A DNA stretch of 64,000 bases from Corynebacterium sphenisci DSM 44792 (GCF_001941505.1 NZ_CP009248.1:1550001-1614000); one strand, 5' to 3'; positions 35,426 to 45,639 are shown, numbered from the stretch's first letter. Translations and numbers: made by a program. Notes: generated by a model not told the origin, from the sequence alone.

Positions 35426-36153
35426 TCCCCAATTTCCTGGGCCGGCCCCGCCGGCGCGGCGGTGCGCCGGCGGCGGACCCGGCCGCCCCGGCCGTCCCGA
35501 TGACCGAGGCGCAGCGGCGCAGCCTGCTGATGGCGGTGGCGCTGCTCATCGACTACCCCGAGGAGGAGCGGATCACCGGGCTGCTCGACGCGGTCGCCGA
35601 GTCCGCCGGGGAGCTGCCGGAGCCGGCCGCGGCGCCGCTGCGCCGCTTCCTCGCCGCGGCGCGCGAGCTCGGCCCCCGCGGGCTGGCGGTGCACTACGTG
35701 GACACCTTCGACCGGCGCCGCCGGTGCACCCCCTACCTCAGCTACTACGCCACCGGCGACACCCGGGCCCGCGGGGCCGCCCTGCTGAGCTTCCGGGAGC
35801 TGCTCGCCGCGGTCGGCCTGGAGCCCGCCGCCGAACGGGCGGAGCTGCCGGATCACCTCAGCGTGGTCTGCGAGGCCGCCGCCCGGGAACCCGGCACCGT
35901 CGCCGCCGGCGACGCCATCGCCGCGGCCGCCCTGGCCGCGCACCGCGACGGCATCGAGGTGCTCCGGCACGCCCTCGCCGACCGGGGCAGCCCCTACGCC
36001 CACCTCATCGAGGCCCTGGTCACCGCGCTGCCCGCGCTCGACGAGGACACCCGCCGCCGCTACCTCGACCTGGTCACCGCCGGCCCCCCGGCGGAGCTGG
36101 TCGGCACCGCCGACCTGCCCTTCCCCATGATCCGACAGGAGAACCACGCATGA
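35422..36153 (+). CDS. narJ: Nitrate reductase assembly chaperone NarJ
   Basis: 243 residues. Binds apo-NarG and assists cofactor insertion and membrane attachment. Motifs MAVALLIDYPEEERITGLLD, HYVDTFDRRRRCTPYLSYYA (the redox-enzyme-maturation protein signature) and LPDHLSVVCEAAA are clear. An N-terminal 25 residues rich in Pro/Ala/Arg precede the core, so MTEAQRRSLLMAVALL might be the real start. ATG overlaps the narH stop. Confidence 0.94.
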   Translation: MIPNFLGRPRRRGGAPAADPAAPAVPMTEAQRRSLLMAVALLIDYPEEERITGLLDAVAESAGELPEPAAAPLRRFLAAARELGPRGLAVHYVDTFDRRRRCTPYLSYYATGDTRARGAALLSFRELLAAVGLEPAAERAELPDHLSVVCEAAAREPGTVAAGDAIAAAALAAHRDGIEVLRHALADRGSPYAHLIEALVTALPALDEDTRRRYLDLVTAGPPAELVGTADLPFPMIRQENHA

Positions 36154-36926
36154 CCGCCTTCGACTACGTCCTGTGGGTGGCGTTGCCCTGGCTGAGCGTC
36201 GGCACGCTGCTGGTCGGCAGCATCTGGCGCTTCCGGGTCGACCAGTTCCGCTGGACCACCCGCTCCTCGCAGTTCCTCGGCAACCGGGTGCTGCACTACG
36301 CCTCCCCCCTGTTCCACTACGGCATCCTCTTCGTCGCCGTCGGCCACTTCATGGGGCTCATCATCCCCAAGAGCTGGACCGAGGCGGTGGGCGTGGGCCA
36401 GACCGCCTACCATCTGCTCGCCACCATCGGCGGCTCCCTCGCCGCGGTGATGACCATCGTCGGCCTGATCGGGCTGCTGTGGCGGCGGCGCACCGACTCC
36501 GGGGTGTTCCGGGCCACCACCGCCAACGACAAGTTCATGTACCTGATGCTGGCCCTGCCGATCCTCCTGGGCACCATCGCCACGGTGCGCAACCAGATCT
36601 TCGGCGACGCCCACGGCTACGACTACCGGGAGACCATCTCCCCCTGGTTGCGCGGGGTGTTCCTGCTCCACCCGCAACCGGAGCTGATGGCCGATGTGCC
36701 GCTGTCCTTCAAGCTGCACATCATCGCCGGTTTCCTGCTGTTCATGATCTGGCCCTTCACCCGGCTGGTGCACGCGATGAGCGCCCCGGTGGGCTACGTC
36801 ACCCGGCCCTACGTGGTGTACCGCTCGCGCACCCCGCGCACCTACACCGCCCCCGGCGCCGGCGGCTGGGTGCCGGTGAGCACCCGGGAGCCGGAACCGG
36901 ACCAGGCCCGCGCCTCCGGGGCGTGA
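36150..36926 (+). CDS. narI: Respiratory nitrate reductase gamma subunit
   Basis: 258 residues, five-span membrane cytochrome b that takes electrons from the quinol pool. Haem ligands lie in HYASPLFHYGILFVAVGHFMG and in KLHIIAGFLLFMIWPFTRLVH. The N-terminus MTAFDYVLWVALPWLSVGTL starts inside the membrane as usual. The ATG overlaps the narJ stop. A strong terminator hairpin follows 31 bases after the stop. The C-terminal 35 residues are a hydrophilic extension. Confidence 0.97.
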   Translation: MTAFDYVLWVALPWLSVGTLLVGSIWRFRVDQFRWTTRSSQFLGNRVLHYASPLFHYGILFVAVGHFMGLIIPKSWTEAVGVGQTAYHLLATIGGSLAAVMTIVGLIGLLWRRRTDSGVFRATTANDKFMYLMLALPILLGTIATVRNQIFGDAHGYDYRETISPWLRGVFLLHPQPELMADVPLSFKLHIIAGFLLFMIWPFTRLVHAMSAPVGYVTRPYVVYRSRTPRTYTAPGAGGWVPVSTREPEPDQARASGA

Positions 36927-36957
36927 TCGGCCGACCGAGACCTCTCGTCAGGAGGGT

Positions 36958-36995
36958 CGGGGGCCCGGCACCGCGTCCGCGGTGCCGGGCCCCCG
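36958..36995. terminator. Bidirectional terminator narI / BCCT gene
   Basis: A perfect 17-bp GC-rich stem (36958-36974 with 36979-36995) with a GTCC loop between two convergent genes. A short T-containing tail (CTCGTTCC) follows on the forward strand. Confidence 0.8.
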
Positions 36996-37015
36996 CTCGT
37001 TCCCGGTGCCGCCGC

Positions 37016-38821
37016 TCAGCGGGCGGAGCCGCCGGGGCCCTCCCCCGGCGGGTCCGACTCCCCCGGATCCCGGATCTCCAGCCCGCCCTCGAAGACGGTG
37101 CGGGCCGGCACCACCAGCTCCCCCTCCGCGGTGACCCGGACCGGCTCCACCGGATTGCCCTCCCGGTCGTAGCCGGGCGCGGGTGCGGCCTCCTGCTCCG
37201 CCAGGGCGTCGGCGTCGAAGGCGGGCCGCCACTGGCGGGTGCGCGGTTCCGGCCGGGCCGCCGTATCGTCGGAGATCCCCTTGACCAGGGCGGCCATCAT
37301 GACGAAGCCGAGCACGAAGAAGGGCAGCCCGACGACGGTGATCACGTCCTGCAGGGCGCCGAGCCCGGCTTCCCCGGCGCCGATCAGCAGGGTGGCGGCG
37401 ACGAGGCCGGTGAGCACCGCCCACACCACCCGCTGCACCGCGGTGGAGCGCTCCTCGGCGCCGGTGGCCATCATGTCGAGCACCATCGAGGAGGAGTCCA
37501 TGGAGGTGGTGAAGAACACCACCACGATGATCACCGACAGCAGGGACACCGCCGGGGCGAGGGGGAAGTGGGAGAGGAACTCGAACAGGGCGCCGGGCAC
37601 ATCGCCCTCGTCCACGACGGCGCGCACCAGCCCGCCGCCGCGGGAGCGCTCGATGTCGAAGGAGGCCATCCCGAACACCCCGAACCAGATGACCGAGAAG
37701 GCCACCGGCAGGCCCAGCACACCGCCGACGAACTGCCGGATGGTGCGGCCCCGGGAGATCCGGGCGATGAAGATGCCCACGAAGGGCGACCAGGTGATGG
37801 TCCAGGCCCAGTAGAACACGGTCCAGGACTGCTGCCAGCCGACATGCTCGTCGAAGGCGTCGTTCCACAGCGCCAGCCGCGGCAGCTGGTGCAGGTAGCC
37901 CCCGAGGGATTCGATGGTGCCGCGCAGCAGCAGCAGGGTGGGCCCGGTGGCGAGCACGAAGAGCAGCAGCCCGATGGCGGCGATGATGTTGAGGTTGCTC
38001 AGCCGCTTGATCCCGCGGTCCAGGCCGAGGGCCACCGAGACGCAGGCGACCGCGGAGACCGCGATGATGAGGCCGACCTGCACCAGCGCCGATTCGGGGA
38101 TCCCGTAGAGCCGGGTCAGTCCGGCGTTGATCTGCAGGGTGCCCAGGCCGATGGACACGGCGACCCCGAACACGGTGCCGACGACGGCGATGACGTCGAC
38201 GACCCGGCCGATGGGCCCGTAGATCCGGTGCCCGATGAGCGGGGCGAGGATGGAGCTGACCCGGGCGGGCAGCTTGCGCTTGTAGATGAAGTAGGCGAAG
38301 GCCAGGGCGGGCAGGGCGAAGATGGTCCAGGTGTGCAGGCCGAAGTGGTACAGGGTGAAGGCCATCGCCTCCCGGGCCGCGGCGGGGGTGCCGGCGGGCA
38401 CGTCGGCCAGCGGGGGTTCGGCGAAATGGCTCAGCGGTTCGGCCACGCCCCAGAACATGAGGATGGTGCCGATCCCGGCGGCGAAGAGCATCCCGAACCA
38501 GGTGGCGGTGGAGTGCTCGGGCTCCTCCCCGTCCCCGCCGAGGCGGACCCGGCCCCACCGGGAGGCGGCGATCCACACCAGGAAGACCAGGAAGGCGGTC
38601 ACCCCGAGGATGTAGAACCAGCCGAGGTTCGCCATCAGCCGGTCGGCAGCGGAGGAGAACCGGGCGTTGACGGTGCCGGTGTCCGCGAGCGTCCAGGCGA
38701 CGAAGCCGAGGATGAGCGCCAGGGCCGGCCAGTACACGGGGCCGTCGATGGTGAATCGGCGCCGCCGCGGGGACGGGCCCGGGTCGGGATCGGGTGCTGC
38801 TGCGGTGTCCTCGGGTGCCAT
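37016..38821 (-). CDS. BCCT-family betaine/carnitine/choline transporter
   Basis: 601 residues, 12 spans. Sodium- or proton-coupled import of compatible solutes such as glycine betaine, choline or ectoine. AAGIGTILMFWGVAEPLSHF (third span, cation-site region) and the Trp box FYWAWTITWSPFVGIFIARI are diagnostic; FTTSMDSSSMVLDMM follows. ATG at 38821 is chosen because GGAGGGG lies 11 bases upstream; a longer reading from 38884 would add 21 residues. The hydrophilic C-terminus (about 520-601) is acidic, unlike the basic osmosensing tail of BetP. The upstream region carries an operator-like inverted repeat. Substrate undetermined. Confidence 0.92.
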   Translation of the reverse strand: MAPEDTAAAPDPDPGPSPRRRRFTIDGPVYWPALALILGFVAWTLADTGTVNARFSSAADRLMANLGWFYILGVTAFLVFLVWIAASRWGRVRLGGDGEEPEHSTATWFGMLFAAGIGTILMFWGVAEPLSHFAEPPLADVPAGTPAAAREAMAFTLYHFGLHTWTIFALPALAFAYFIYKRKLPARVSSILAPLIGHRIYGPIGRVVDVIAVVGTVFGVAVSIGLGTLQINAGLTRLYGIPESALVQVGLIIAVSAVACVSVALGLDRGIKRLSNLNIIAAIGLLLFVLATGPTLLLLRGTIESLGGYLHQLPRLALWNDAFDEHVGWQQSWTVFYWAWTITWSPFVGIFIARISRGRTIRQFVGGVLGLPVAFSVIWFGVFGMASFDIERSRGGGLVRAVVDEGDVPGALFEFLSHFPLAPAVSLLSVIIVVVFFTTSMDSSSMVLDMMATGAEERSTAVQRVVWAVLTGLVAATLLIGAGEAGLGALQDVITVVGLPFFVLGFVMMAALVKGISDDTAARPEPRTRQWRPAFDADALAEQEAAPAPGYDREGNPVEPVRVTAEGELVVPARTVFEGGLEIRDPGESDPPGEGPGGSAR

Positions 38822-38879
38822 GGGCGGCGGATCCCCTCCGGCGGCGCGGGCGGATGGTCGCGCCTCGGCCCCGGGGCGC

Positions 38880-38918
38880 CGCATCAGACCCGATGCGAGA
38901 CGTAGTGAACAACACTAC
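38880..38918. promoter_or_regulatory. Operator-like inverted repeats upstream of BCCT gene
   Basis: GTAGTG-AACAA-CACTAC (38902-38918) is a perfect 6-bp inverted repeat with a 5-base spacer, of a size bound by TetR-type regulators. CGCATC-AGACCC-GATGCG (38880-38897) lies next to it, nearer the gene. Both sit 59-97 bases before the BCCT start in the only AT-richer stretch of the region. No regulator gene is adjacent. Confidence 0.5.
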
Positions 38919-38963
38919 CTATCGATCTGCGCACCCACTGAATATGCAGGCGGGCCCGCCCCG

Positions 38964-40088
38964 TCAGCCCCCGTAAGCGGGGTAGTCGACGTACCCCTCC
39001 GGGCCCTGGGCGTAGACGGTGTCCTGGTGCACCTCGGCCAGCGGCAGATCCTCCAGCAGCCGCCGGGGCAGATCCGGGTTGGCGATGAAGGGCCGGCCGA
39101 AGCCGATCAGGTCCGCCACCCCCGAGTCCAGGGCCGCCTCGGCGCGGGCCCGGTCCATGCCCCCGGTGAGGATCAGCGGCCCGGGGAACTCCTCGCGCAC
39201 CATGGCCAGCACATCGGCGGGGATCGCCATGGTCGGCTCCGCCCGGGTGGTGGACTGGTCGGCCAGGTGCAGGAAGCCCACCCGGCGGGCGGAGAGCTCC
39301 GCCGCCAGGGTGCGGTAGCTGATCTCGATGCCCGGGTAGAGCGGCATGTCGTGGGCGGTGCCGTAGGGGCTGGCCCGGAAACCCACCCGGCCCGGGCCCA
39401 GGCCCTTGGCGGCGACCGCCCCGATGACGGCGTCGACGATGGCCAGCGGCAGCCGCAGCCGGTTGGCCATGGGCTCCCCGCCCCATTCGTCCTCCCGGTC
39501 GTTGACCGCGGCGTTGAGGAACTGGTGGATGAGGTAGCCGTTGGCCCCGTGGATCTCCACCCCGTCGAAGCCGGCGTCGACGGCGTTGCCCGCCGCGGCG
39601 GCGAAGTCGGCGATCACCTGCGCGATCCCGGCGGCGTCGAGGGCCCGGGGGCTGGCGGTGACCGGCACGAAGCCGCCGACGCCGTCATCGTCGAAGAGGA
39701 AGCTGCGGCCCTCGGCGGCGGGGGCGTCGGTGGGCCCGGCCGGGGCGGCGCCGCCGGGCTGCAGCGCCGGGTGGGACAGCCGCCCGACATGCCAGAGCTG
39801 GGCGACGATCCGGCCGCCGGCGGCGTGCACCGCCTCGGTGACCCCGCGCCAGCCGGCGACCTGGCGGGGCCGGTGGATGCCCGGCACCGCGGCATGGCCG
39901 CGGGCGGCGGCGGACACCGGCACCCCCTCGGAGACGATGAGCCCGGCGGAGGCGCGCTGCGCGTAGTACTCGGCGATGAGCTCATCGGCGACCTGGTCGG
40001 GGGCGCGCAGCCGGGTCATCGGGGCCATCACCACCCGGTTGGGCAGGGCGAGGCCCGCGAGGTCGAGGGGATCGGCGAGGCTGACCAC
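38964..40088 (-). CDS. Old Yellow Enzyme family alkene reductase
   Basis: 374 residues, FMN-dependent NADPH oxidoreductase that reduces activated C=C bonds. NRVVMAPMTRLRAPDQVADE, QLWHVGRLSHPALQPGG, FDGVEIHGANGYLIHQFL and GVADLIGFGRPFIANPDLP are typical of the NemA/OYE class; the His/Asn substrate pair is in EIHGANGY. His replaces the usual Asp in LIHQFL. GTG start 7 bases after the pyk stop, so it is probably cotranscribed with pyk, an odd partner. No strong ribosome site; translational coupling is likely. Confidence 0.93.
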   Translation of the reverse strand: MVSLADPLDLAGLALPNRVVMAPMTRLRAPDQVADELIAEYYAQRASAGLIVSEGVPVSAAARGHAAVPGIHRPRQVAGWRGVTEAVHAAGGRIVAQLWHVGRLSHPALQPGGAAPAGPTDAPAAEGRSFLFDDDGVGGFVPVTASPRALDAAGIAQVIADFAAAAGNAVDAGFDGVEIHGANGYLIHQFLNAAVNDREDEWGGEPMANRLRLPLAIVDAVIGAVAAKGLGPGRVGFRASPYGTAHDMPLYPGIEISYRTLAAELSARRVGFLHLADQSTTRAEPTMAIPADVLAMVREEFPGPLILTGGMDRARAEAALDSGVADLIGFGRPFIANPDLPRRLLEDLPLAEVHQDTVYAQGPEGYVDYPAYGG

Positions 40089-40095
40089 GGCGGCC

Positions 40096-41514
40096 CTAGG
40101 CGGTGACGTCCTCGCCCAGCATGTGGACGTGGATCATGTTCGTGTTGCCCTCGTTGCCGGGCGGGGTGCCGGCGACGATGACCATCATGTCGCCCCGGTC
40201 GTAGTCGCGCATCGCCAGCAGCGCCCGGTCCACCTCCGCCATCATCTCGTCGGTGGAGCGCACCTGGGGGGTCAGGAAGGTCTCCGCGCCCCAGGTCAGC
40301 GCCAGCTGGGAGCGCACCTCCGGCCGGGGGGTGAACACCAGCAGCGGCAGCCGGGAGTGCAGCCGGGCCACCCGCCGGGCGGTGTCCCCGGAGCTGGTGA
40401 AGGCCACCAGGGCGCGGGCGTGCAGCCGCTCCCCGATGTCCCGGGCGGCGTAGGAGATCACCCCGCGCTTGGTGCGCGGCACGTGGGTGAGCTCGGGGAC
40501 CACCCCGTCGCGCTCCGCGGCGGTGACGATCCGGCCCATGGTGCGCACCGTGGTCTGCGGGAACTTGCCCACCGAGGTCTCCCCGGAGAGCATCACCGCG
40601 TCCGCCCCGTCGAGCACCGCGTTGGCCACGTCGGAGGCCTCCGCCCGGGTGGGCCGGGAGTTGACGATCATGGAGTCCAGCATCTGGGTGGCCACGATCA
40701 CCGGCTTGGCGTTCTCCCGGGCGATCTGGATCGCCCGCTTCTGTACCAGCGGCACATCCTCCAGTGGCACCTCCACGCCGAGATCGCCGCGGGCGACCAT
40801 GATCGCGTCGAAGGCGAGGATGATCGCCTCCAGGGCGTCGACCGCCTCCGGCTTCTCCAGTTTCGCGATCACCGGGACCCGGCGGCCCTCCTCGTCCATG
40901 ATCGCGTGCACCAGCTCCACGTCGGAGGGGCTGCGCACGAAGGACAGGGCGATGAAGTCCACGCCCAGGCGCAGCGCGAAGCGCAGATCGGCGACGTCCT
41001 TCTCGCTCAGCGCCGGCACCGAGATGCTCATCCCGGGCAGGGAGACGCCCTTGTTGTTGGACACCGGGCCGCCCTCGGTGACCCGGCACACCACGTCCGG
41101 GCCCTCCACGGCGATGCACTCCAGGCCCACCTTCCCGTCGTCGACGAGGAGGCGGTCGCCGGGCTTGGCGTCCTCGGCGAGCTGCTTGTAGGTGGTGGAC
41201 ACCCGGTCGTGGGTGCCCTCGACGTCCTCGACGGTGATCCGCACCGTCTCCCCGTCGGCCCAGTAGGTCTCGCCCTCGGCGAAGCGGCCGAGCCGGATCT
41301 TGGGCCCCTGCAGGTCGGCGAGCACGCCCACGGCGTGCCCGGTGGCGTCGGAGGCCCGCCGCACCCAGTCGTAGTTGCGCTCGTGATCGGCGTGCTCGCC
41401 GTGCGAGAAGTTCAGCCGGGCGACGTCCATCCCGGCCTCGACGAGGCCGGTGATGCCCTCGTAGCTGGCGACGGCCGGGCCGAGGGTACAAACAATCTTC
41501 GTTCTTCTGTGCAC
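40096..41514 (-). CDS. pyk: Pyruvate kinase
   Basis: 472 residues. Final ATP-forming step of glycolysis. MHRRTKIVCTLGPAVASYEG, RLNFSHGEHADH, the phosphoryl-transfer Lys in VIAKLEKPEAVD, MVARGDLGVEVPLE and ADAVMLSGETSVGKFP are intact, as is the C-terminal allosteric domain. GTG start with reverse-strand TAGGGT 6 bases upstream, so leaderless. It lies after lgt with a 120-base gap. Confidence 0.97.
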   Translation of the reverse strand: MHRRTKIVCTLGPAVASYEGITGLVEAGMDVARLNFSHGEHADHERNYDWVRRASDATGHAVGVLADLQGPKIRLGRFAEGETYWADGETVRITVEDVEGTHDRVSTTYKQLAEDAKPGDRLLVDDGKVGLECIAVEGPDVVCRVTEGGPVSNNKGVSLPGMSISVPALSEKDVADLRFALRLGVDFIALSFVRSPSDVELVHAIMDEEGRRVPVIAKLEKPEAVDALEAIILAFDAIMVARGDLGVEVPLEDVPLVQKRAIQIARENAKPVIVATQMLDSMIVNSRPTRAEASDVANAVLDGADAVMLSGETSVGKFPQTTVRTMGRIVTAAERDGVVPELTHVPRTKRGVISYAARDIGERLHARALVAFTSSGDTARRVARLHSRLPLLVFTPRPEVRSQLALTWGAETFLTPQVRSTDEMMAEVDRALLAMRDYDRGDMMVIVAGTPPGNEGNTNMIHVHMLGEDVTA

Positions 41515-41520
41515 GCCCCC

Positions 41521-41526
41521 ACCCTA
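41521..41526 (-). promoter_or_regulatory. -10 box of pyk (TAGGGT)
   Basis: Reverse-strand TAGGGT ends 6 bases before the pyk GTG. Confidence 0.4.
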
Positions 41527-41634
41527 GTCGGCCCCCGGCGGGGCGGCATCGCGGCAGCGCACCGCCCCTTCCGGGCCCGGCACGGCCCGGATCCGCCCGG
41601 TGCGGCGGGCTCACCCGGACCGGGGCCCACCCCC

Positions 41635-42639
41635 CTACGCCGGCGCCTCCGGGGCCTCCGCCCGGTCACCGCCGGCGGCGCCGGGACGCTCCCCGGCCCG
41701 GTCGCCGACCTCCGGCATCGCCTGCTCCGGCGGCGGGGCGGGCTGCAGCGGCCGATCCGCGCCGGCGTCGTGGGACCGCCCGCGCACGAAGGCCGCCGAC
41801 TCCCGGCGCCGGCCGCGCAACAGGTACAGGGCGAGCAGCGCGGCGGCGAAGACCACCGTGGAGGTCACCGTGTTGATCCGCAGGCCGCCGAGCACCTCGG
41901 TGGCCGGGTCGGTGCGCATCAGCTCGATCCAGAACCGGCCCAGGGTGTAGCCGGCGACGTAGAGGGCGAACACCCGGCCCCCGCCGAGCCGGAACCGCCG
42001 GTCCGCCCACACCAGCACCGCGGCGACCAGCAGGTTCCAGATCAGCTCATAGAGGAAGGTGGGGTGCACCACGGCGAGCACCTGGCCGGTGGAGTGCCCG
42101 GTGACCGGGGCGAGCCGGCCGAGGGCGTCGACCCGCTCGTAGATCTCCAGGCCCCAGGGCAGGGTCGTCTCCGCCCCGTGCAGCTCCTGGTTGAACCAGT
42201 TGCCGAGCCGGCCGATCGCCTGGGCGGCGATGATGGTCGGCGCCACCGCGTCGAGCACCGGGGCGGCGGGCACCTTGCGGCGGCGCACCACCACCCAGCC
42301 GGCGAGGGTGCCCAGCGCCACCGCGCCCCAGATGCCCAGGCCCCCGGCGGTGATGTTGAGGGCCTGCCAGGGGTTGCGGCCCGGCCCGAAGTACTTCTCG
42401 TGGTCGGTGAGCACGTGGTAGAGCCGGCCGCCGATGATGCCGAAGGGGATCGCGGCGATGGCGACGTCGAGGATGAGCTCCGGGTCCCCGCCGCGGGCGG
42501 CGTAGCGGCGCCGGGACCAGATGATGGCCAGCACGATCCCGGCGAGGATGGACAGCGCGTAGCCGCGCAGCGGCAGCGGGCCCAGATGCCATACCCCCTG
42601 CGCCGGGGAGGGGATGTTCGCCAGTATCCGCACGCTCAT
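41635..42639 (-). CDS. lgt: Prolipoprotein diacylglyceryl transferase
   Basis: 334 residues, seven spans. Transfers diacylglycerol to the lipobox Cys of prolipoproteins such as the one encoded at 7188. [20 protein letters not shown], the essential His-Gly area GGLGIWGA, and the Lgt signature [19 protein letters not shown] are present; [13 protein letters not shown] and [16 protein letters not shown] follow. About 55 C-terminal residues are a Pro/Ala/acidic cytoplasmic extension typical of actinobacterial Lgt. The start ATG overlaps the trpA stop. Confidence 0.96.
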   Translation of the reverse strand: MSVRILANIPSPAQGVWHLGPLPLRGYALSILAGIVLAIIWSRRRYAARGGDPELILDVAIAAIPFGIIGGRLYHVLTDHEKYFGPGRNPWQALNITAGGLGIWGAVALGTLAGWVVVRRRKVPAAPVLDAVAPTIIAAQAIGRLGNWFNQELHGAETTLPWGLEIYERVDALGRLAPVTGHSTGQVLAVVHPTFLYELIWNLLVAAVLVWADRRFRLGGGRVFALYVAGYTLGRFWIELMRTDPATEVLGGLRINTVTSTVVFAAALLALYLLRGRRRESAAFVRGRSHDAGADRPLQPAPPPEQAMPEVGDRAGERPGAAGGDRAEAPEAPA

Positions 42640-43424
42640 CGCGGCGCCCCCTCGCCGCGCACCCCGGCGGCGAGTTCGCCGGCCAGCGCCACCAGCGCCT
42701 CCCGGGACTCACCGGCGGCGCGGATCAGCGCCGAGCCGATGATCACCCCATCGGCGAAGCCGGCGATCTCCGCGGCCTGCGCCCCGGTGGACACGCCCAG
42801 ACCCACCGCCACCGGCAGGTCCGTGGCCTCCCGCACCCGGGCGACCAGGCGCCCGGCGGCGGAGTCCACCGCGTCCCGGGCCCCGGTGACGCCCATGTGG
42901 GAGGAGGCGTAGACGAACCCGGAGCCGGCGGCGACGGTCCTCGCCAGCCGCTCCGGGGTGGACGAGGGCGCGACCAGGAAGATGGTCTCCACCCCATGGG
43001 CCTCCGCGGCGGCGAGCCACGCCCCCGCCTCCTCGGGGATGAGGTCCGGGATGATCACCGCGTGCCCGCCGGCGGCGGCGAGATCCGCGGCGAAGCGCTC
43101 CGGGCCGTACTGCAGCACCGGGTTCCAGTAGGTCATGGTGACGCAGGCCCCGCCGGCGGCGGTGACCTCCCGGATCACCCGGAAGAGATCGGCGATCCGG
43201 AAGCCGTTGGCCAGGGCCTCGTCGGCGGCGGCCTGGATGACCGGGCCGTCCATCATCGGATCGGAGTAGGGCAGGCCCACCTCGACGATGTCCGCCCCGG
43301 CGTCGACGATCGCCCGGATCGCCTCGATGGAGCCGTCCACCGTGGGGTAGCCCGCCGGGTAGTAGGCGATGAAGGCGGCGCGGCCCTCGGCGCGGGCGGC
43401 CTCGAAGACGGGTGCCAGGCTCAT
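42636..43424 (-). CDS. trpA: Tryptophan synthase alpha subunit
   Basis: 262 residues, TIM barrel that releases indole from indole-3-glycerol phosphate. The catalytic Glu and Asp are in [55 protein letters not shown] and the phosphate-binding [11 protein letters not shown] match. AAGGAG precedes the ATG, which overlaps the trpB stop (ATGA). Order trpC-trpB-trpA-lgt is the mycobacterial-type arrangement. Confidence 0.97.
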   Translation of the reverse strand: MSLAPVFEAARAEGRAAFIAYYPAGYPTVDGSIEAIRAIVDAGADIVEVGLPYSDPMMDGPVIQAAADEALANGFRIADLFRVIREVTAAGGACVTMTYWNPVLQYGPERFAADLAAAGGHAVIIPDLIPEEAGAWLAAAEAHGVETIFLVAPSSTPERLARTVAAGSGFVYASSHMGVTGARDAVDSAAGRLVARVREATDLPVAVGLGVSTGAQAAEIAGFADGVIIGSALIRAAGESREALVALAGELAAGVRGEGAPR

Positions 43425-44752
43425 GCGTGCTCCTTCCCGGCGTCCGCGCCGGTCGTGCCGCCCGGCCCGGCGATGCCGAACCACCGCGCGGCGGTGTCCA
43501 CGTCCTTGTCCCCGCGCCCGGAGACGTTGACGATGATGATGGGCTCCCGGCCGAGCTCCTCGGCCAGCCGCGGGGCGAGCATCCCGGCGGCGGCGACGGC
43601 ATGGGCCGATTCGATGGCCGGGAGGATCCCCTCGGTGCGGGAGAGCCGCTCGAAGGCGGCCATGCACTCCGCGTCCGTCACCGGCAGGTACGTCGCCCGG
43701 CCGGTCTCGGCGAGCAGGGAGTGCTCCGGGCCCACCCCGGGGTAGTCCAGCCCGGCGGAGATGGAGTGGGATTCGATGATCTGGCCATCGGCGTCCTGCA
43801 TCAGGGCGGCGTAGGAGCCCTGGAACACCCCGGGCCGGCCGGCGGTGATCGGGGCGGCGTGGCGGCCGGTGGCCACCCCGTCCCCGGCGGCCTCCGCGCC
43901 GACCAGGCGCACCGACTCATCGTCGAGGAAGGGGTGGAACAGCCCGATCGCGTTGGAGCCGCCGCCGACGCAGGCCACCGCCGCATCGGGCAGCCGGCCC
44001 CGGGCGGCGAGGATCTGCCCCCGGGCCTCGGCGCCGATCACCCGCTGGAAATCGCGCACCATCATCGGGAAGGGGTGCGGCCCGGCGGCGGTGCCGAAGC
44101 AGTAGTAGGTGTCCTCGGCATGCGCCACCCAGTAGCGCATCGCCTCGTTGATCGCGTCCTTCAGGGTGGCCGAGCCGAGCTCCACCTCCACCACCTCCGC
44201 GCCGAGCAGCCGCATCCGGGCGATGTTCAGCGCCTGCCGGCGCGCGTCCACCCCGCCCATGTAGATCCGGCACTCCAGGCCGAGCAGGGCGCAGGCGGTG
44301 GCGGTGGCCACCCCGTGCTGGCCGGCGCCGGTCTCCGCGATCACCCGGGTTTTGCCCATGGTGCGCGCCAGCAGCACCTGGCCCAGCACATTGTTGATCT
44401 TGTGGCTGCCGGTGTGGTTGAGGTCCTCGCGCTTCAGCCACACCTCGGCGCCGATCTCGGCGCCGAAGCGCTCCGCCCGGTACAGCGGGGAGGGCCGGCC
44501 CACGTAGTCGCGCTGCAGCTCGTCGAGGGTGCGCCGGAAGCCCTCGTCCACCCGGGCCGTGGCGTAGCCGTCGGTGACCTCCTCGATCACCGCCATCAGG
44601 GCCTCGGGCAGGTAGCGCCCGCCCCAGGGGCCCCAGTGGCCGAGCTCGTCGGGTTCCTGGCCGGTCGGCTCCGCGATGACCTCGCCCATGGTGGGCAGCC
44701 GGTCCCCGCGGGCGTCGTGGTTCTTGAAGTCGCTGTCGCTCACGCGACCCAT
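43421..44752 (-). CDS. trpB: Tryptophan synthase beta subunit
   Basis: 443 residues from the ATG at 44752. PLP enzyme joining indole and serine. The PLP Lys is in [18 protein letters not shown], the glutamate site in [15 protein letters not shown], and the phosphate loop in [25 protein letters not shown] and [15 protein letters not shown] close the fold. An alternative GTG start at 44743 lies exactly 7 bases after a reverse-strand CACAAT, the same -10 and spacing as in front of trpE; if that promoter is used the protein is three residues shorter (starting SDSDFKNHD). It follows trpC after an 80-90-base gap. Confidence 0.97.
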   Translation of the reverse strand: MGRVSDSDFKNHDARGDRLPTMGEVIAEPTGQEPDELGHWGPWGGRYLPEALMAVIEEVTDGYATARVDEGFRRTLDELQRDYVGRPSPLYRAERFGAEIGAEVWLKREDLNHTGSHKINNVLGQVLLARTMGKTRVIAETGAGQHGVATATACALLGLECRIYMGGVDARRQALNIARMRLLGAEVVEVELGSATLKDAINEAMRYWVAHAEDTYYCFGTAAGPHPFPMMVRDFQRVIGAEARGQILAARGRLPDAAVACVGGGSNAIGLFHPFLDDESVRLVGAEAAGDGVATGRHAAPITAGRPGVFQGSYAALMQDADGQIIESHSISAGLDYPGVGPEHSLLAETGRATYLPVTDAECMAAFERLSRTEGILPAIESAHAVAAAGMLAPRLAEELGREPIIIVNVSGRGDKDVDTAARWFGIAGPGGTTGADAGKEHA

Positions 44753-44832
44753 TGTGACCCATGTCGCGGCCGTGGTGGGCGGCGGGGGCCGATTTCCCGA
44801 CCTCGCCCCGGCCGCGGCGGCGCGGGCCCGGC

Positions 44833-45639
44833 TCAGCGCCGCCCGGTGGCGGGGTGCTCGCCGGCGGCGACCAGCTCCCGGCAGGCCCGGCCCGGGTCCC
44901 CGGCGGTGACCAGGCCCTCCCCGACGAGCACCGCATCCGCCCCGGCGTGGGCGTAGGCGAGCAGGTCCTCGCGGTCGAAGATCCCGGATTCGGCGACCTT
45001 CACCACGTCCGCCGGCAGGCCGGGGGCGAGCCGGGCGTAGGTGCCGGGGTCGACCTCCAGGGTCTTCAGGTTGCGGGCGTTGACGCCGATGATCCGGGCC
45101 CCGGCGGCGGTGGCGCGGTCGACCTCCTCCGCGGTGTGCGCCTCCACCAGGGCGTGCATGCCGAGGCTCTCGGTGCGGTCCAGCAGCGCCTCCAGGGCCG
45201 GCTGGTCCAGGGCGGAGCACATCAGCAGCACCAGGTCCGCGCCATGGGCCCGGGCCTCGTGCACCTGGTAGGGGGTGACGATGAAGTCCTTGCGCAGCAC
45301 CGGCACCTCCACCGCGGCGCGCACCGCGTCCAGGTCCGCCAGGGACCCGCGGAAGCGGCGGGCCTCGGTGAGGCAGGAGATGACCGCGGCGCCGTTGTCC
45401 GCGTAGGCGGCGGCGAGCTCCGCCGGCTCCGGGATGTCCGCCAGCGCCCCCTTCGAGGGCGAGGCGCGTTTGACCTCGGCGATGACCTGCACCCCGGGGG
45501 CGGACAGCGCCGCCAGGGCGTCCCGCGGGGCCGGGGCCAGGTCCGCCAGGCGCTTGATCTCCGGGTAGGGCACCCGCGCCTCGCGTTCGGCGAGGTCCTC
45601 GCGGACGCCGGCGATGATGCCGTCCAGCACGGTGCTCAT
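44833..45639 (-). CDS. trpC: Indole-3-glycerol phosphate synthase (no TrpF domain)
   Basis: 268 residues, single-domain TIM barrel. [75 protein letters not shown] and [13 protein letters not shown] are characteristic. AGGAGG lies 9 bases before the ATG at 45639. Unlike C. glutamicum, where TrpC is fused to TrpF, no isomerase domain is attached, so phosphoribosyl anthranilate isomerase must come from elsewhere, possibly from the PriA-like HisA in this window. Confidence 0.97.
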   Translation of the reverse strand: MSTVLDGIIAGVREDLAEREARVPYPEIKRLADLAPAPRDALAALSAPGVQVIAEVKRASPSKGALADIPEPAELAAAYADNGAAVISCLTEARRFRGSLADLDAVRAAVEVPVLRKDFIVTPYQVHEARAHGADLVLLMCSALDQPALEALLDRTESLGMHALVEAHTAEEVDRATAAGARIIGVNARNLKTLEVDPGTYARLAPGLPADVVKVAESGIFDREDLLAYAHAGADAVLVGEGLVTAGDPGRACRELVAAGEHPATGRR

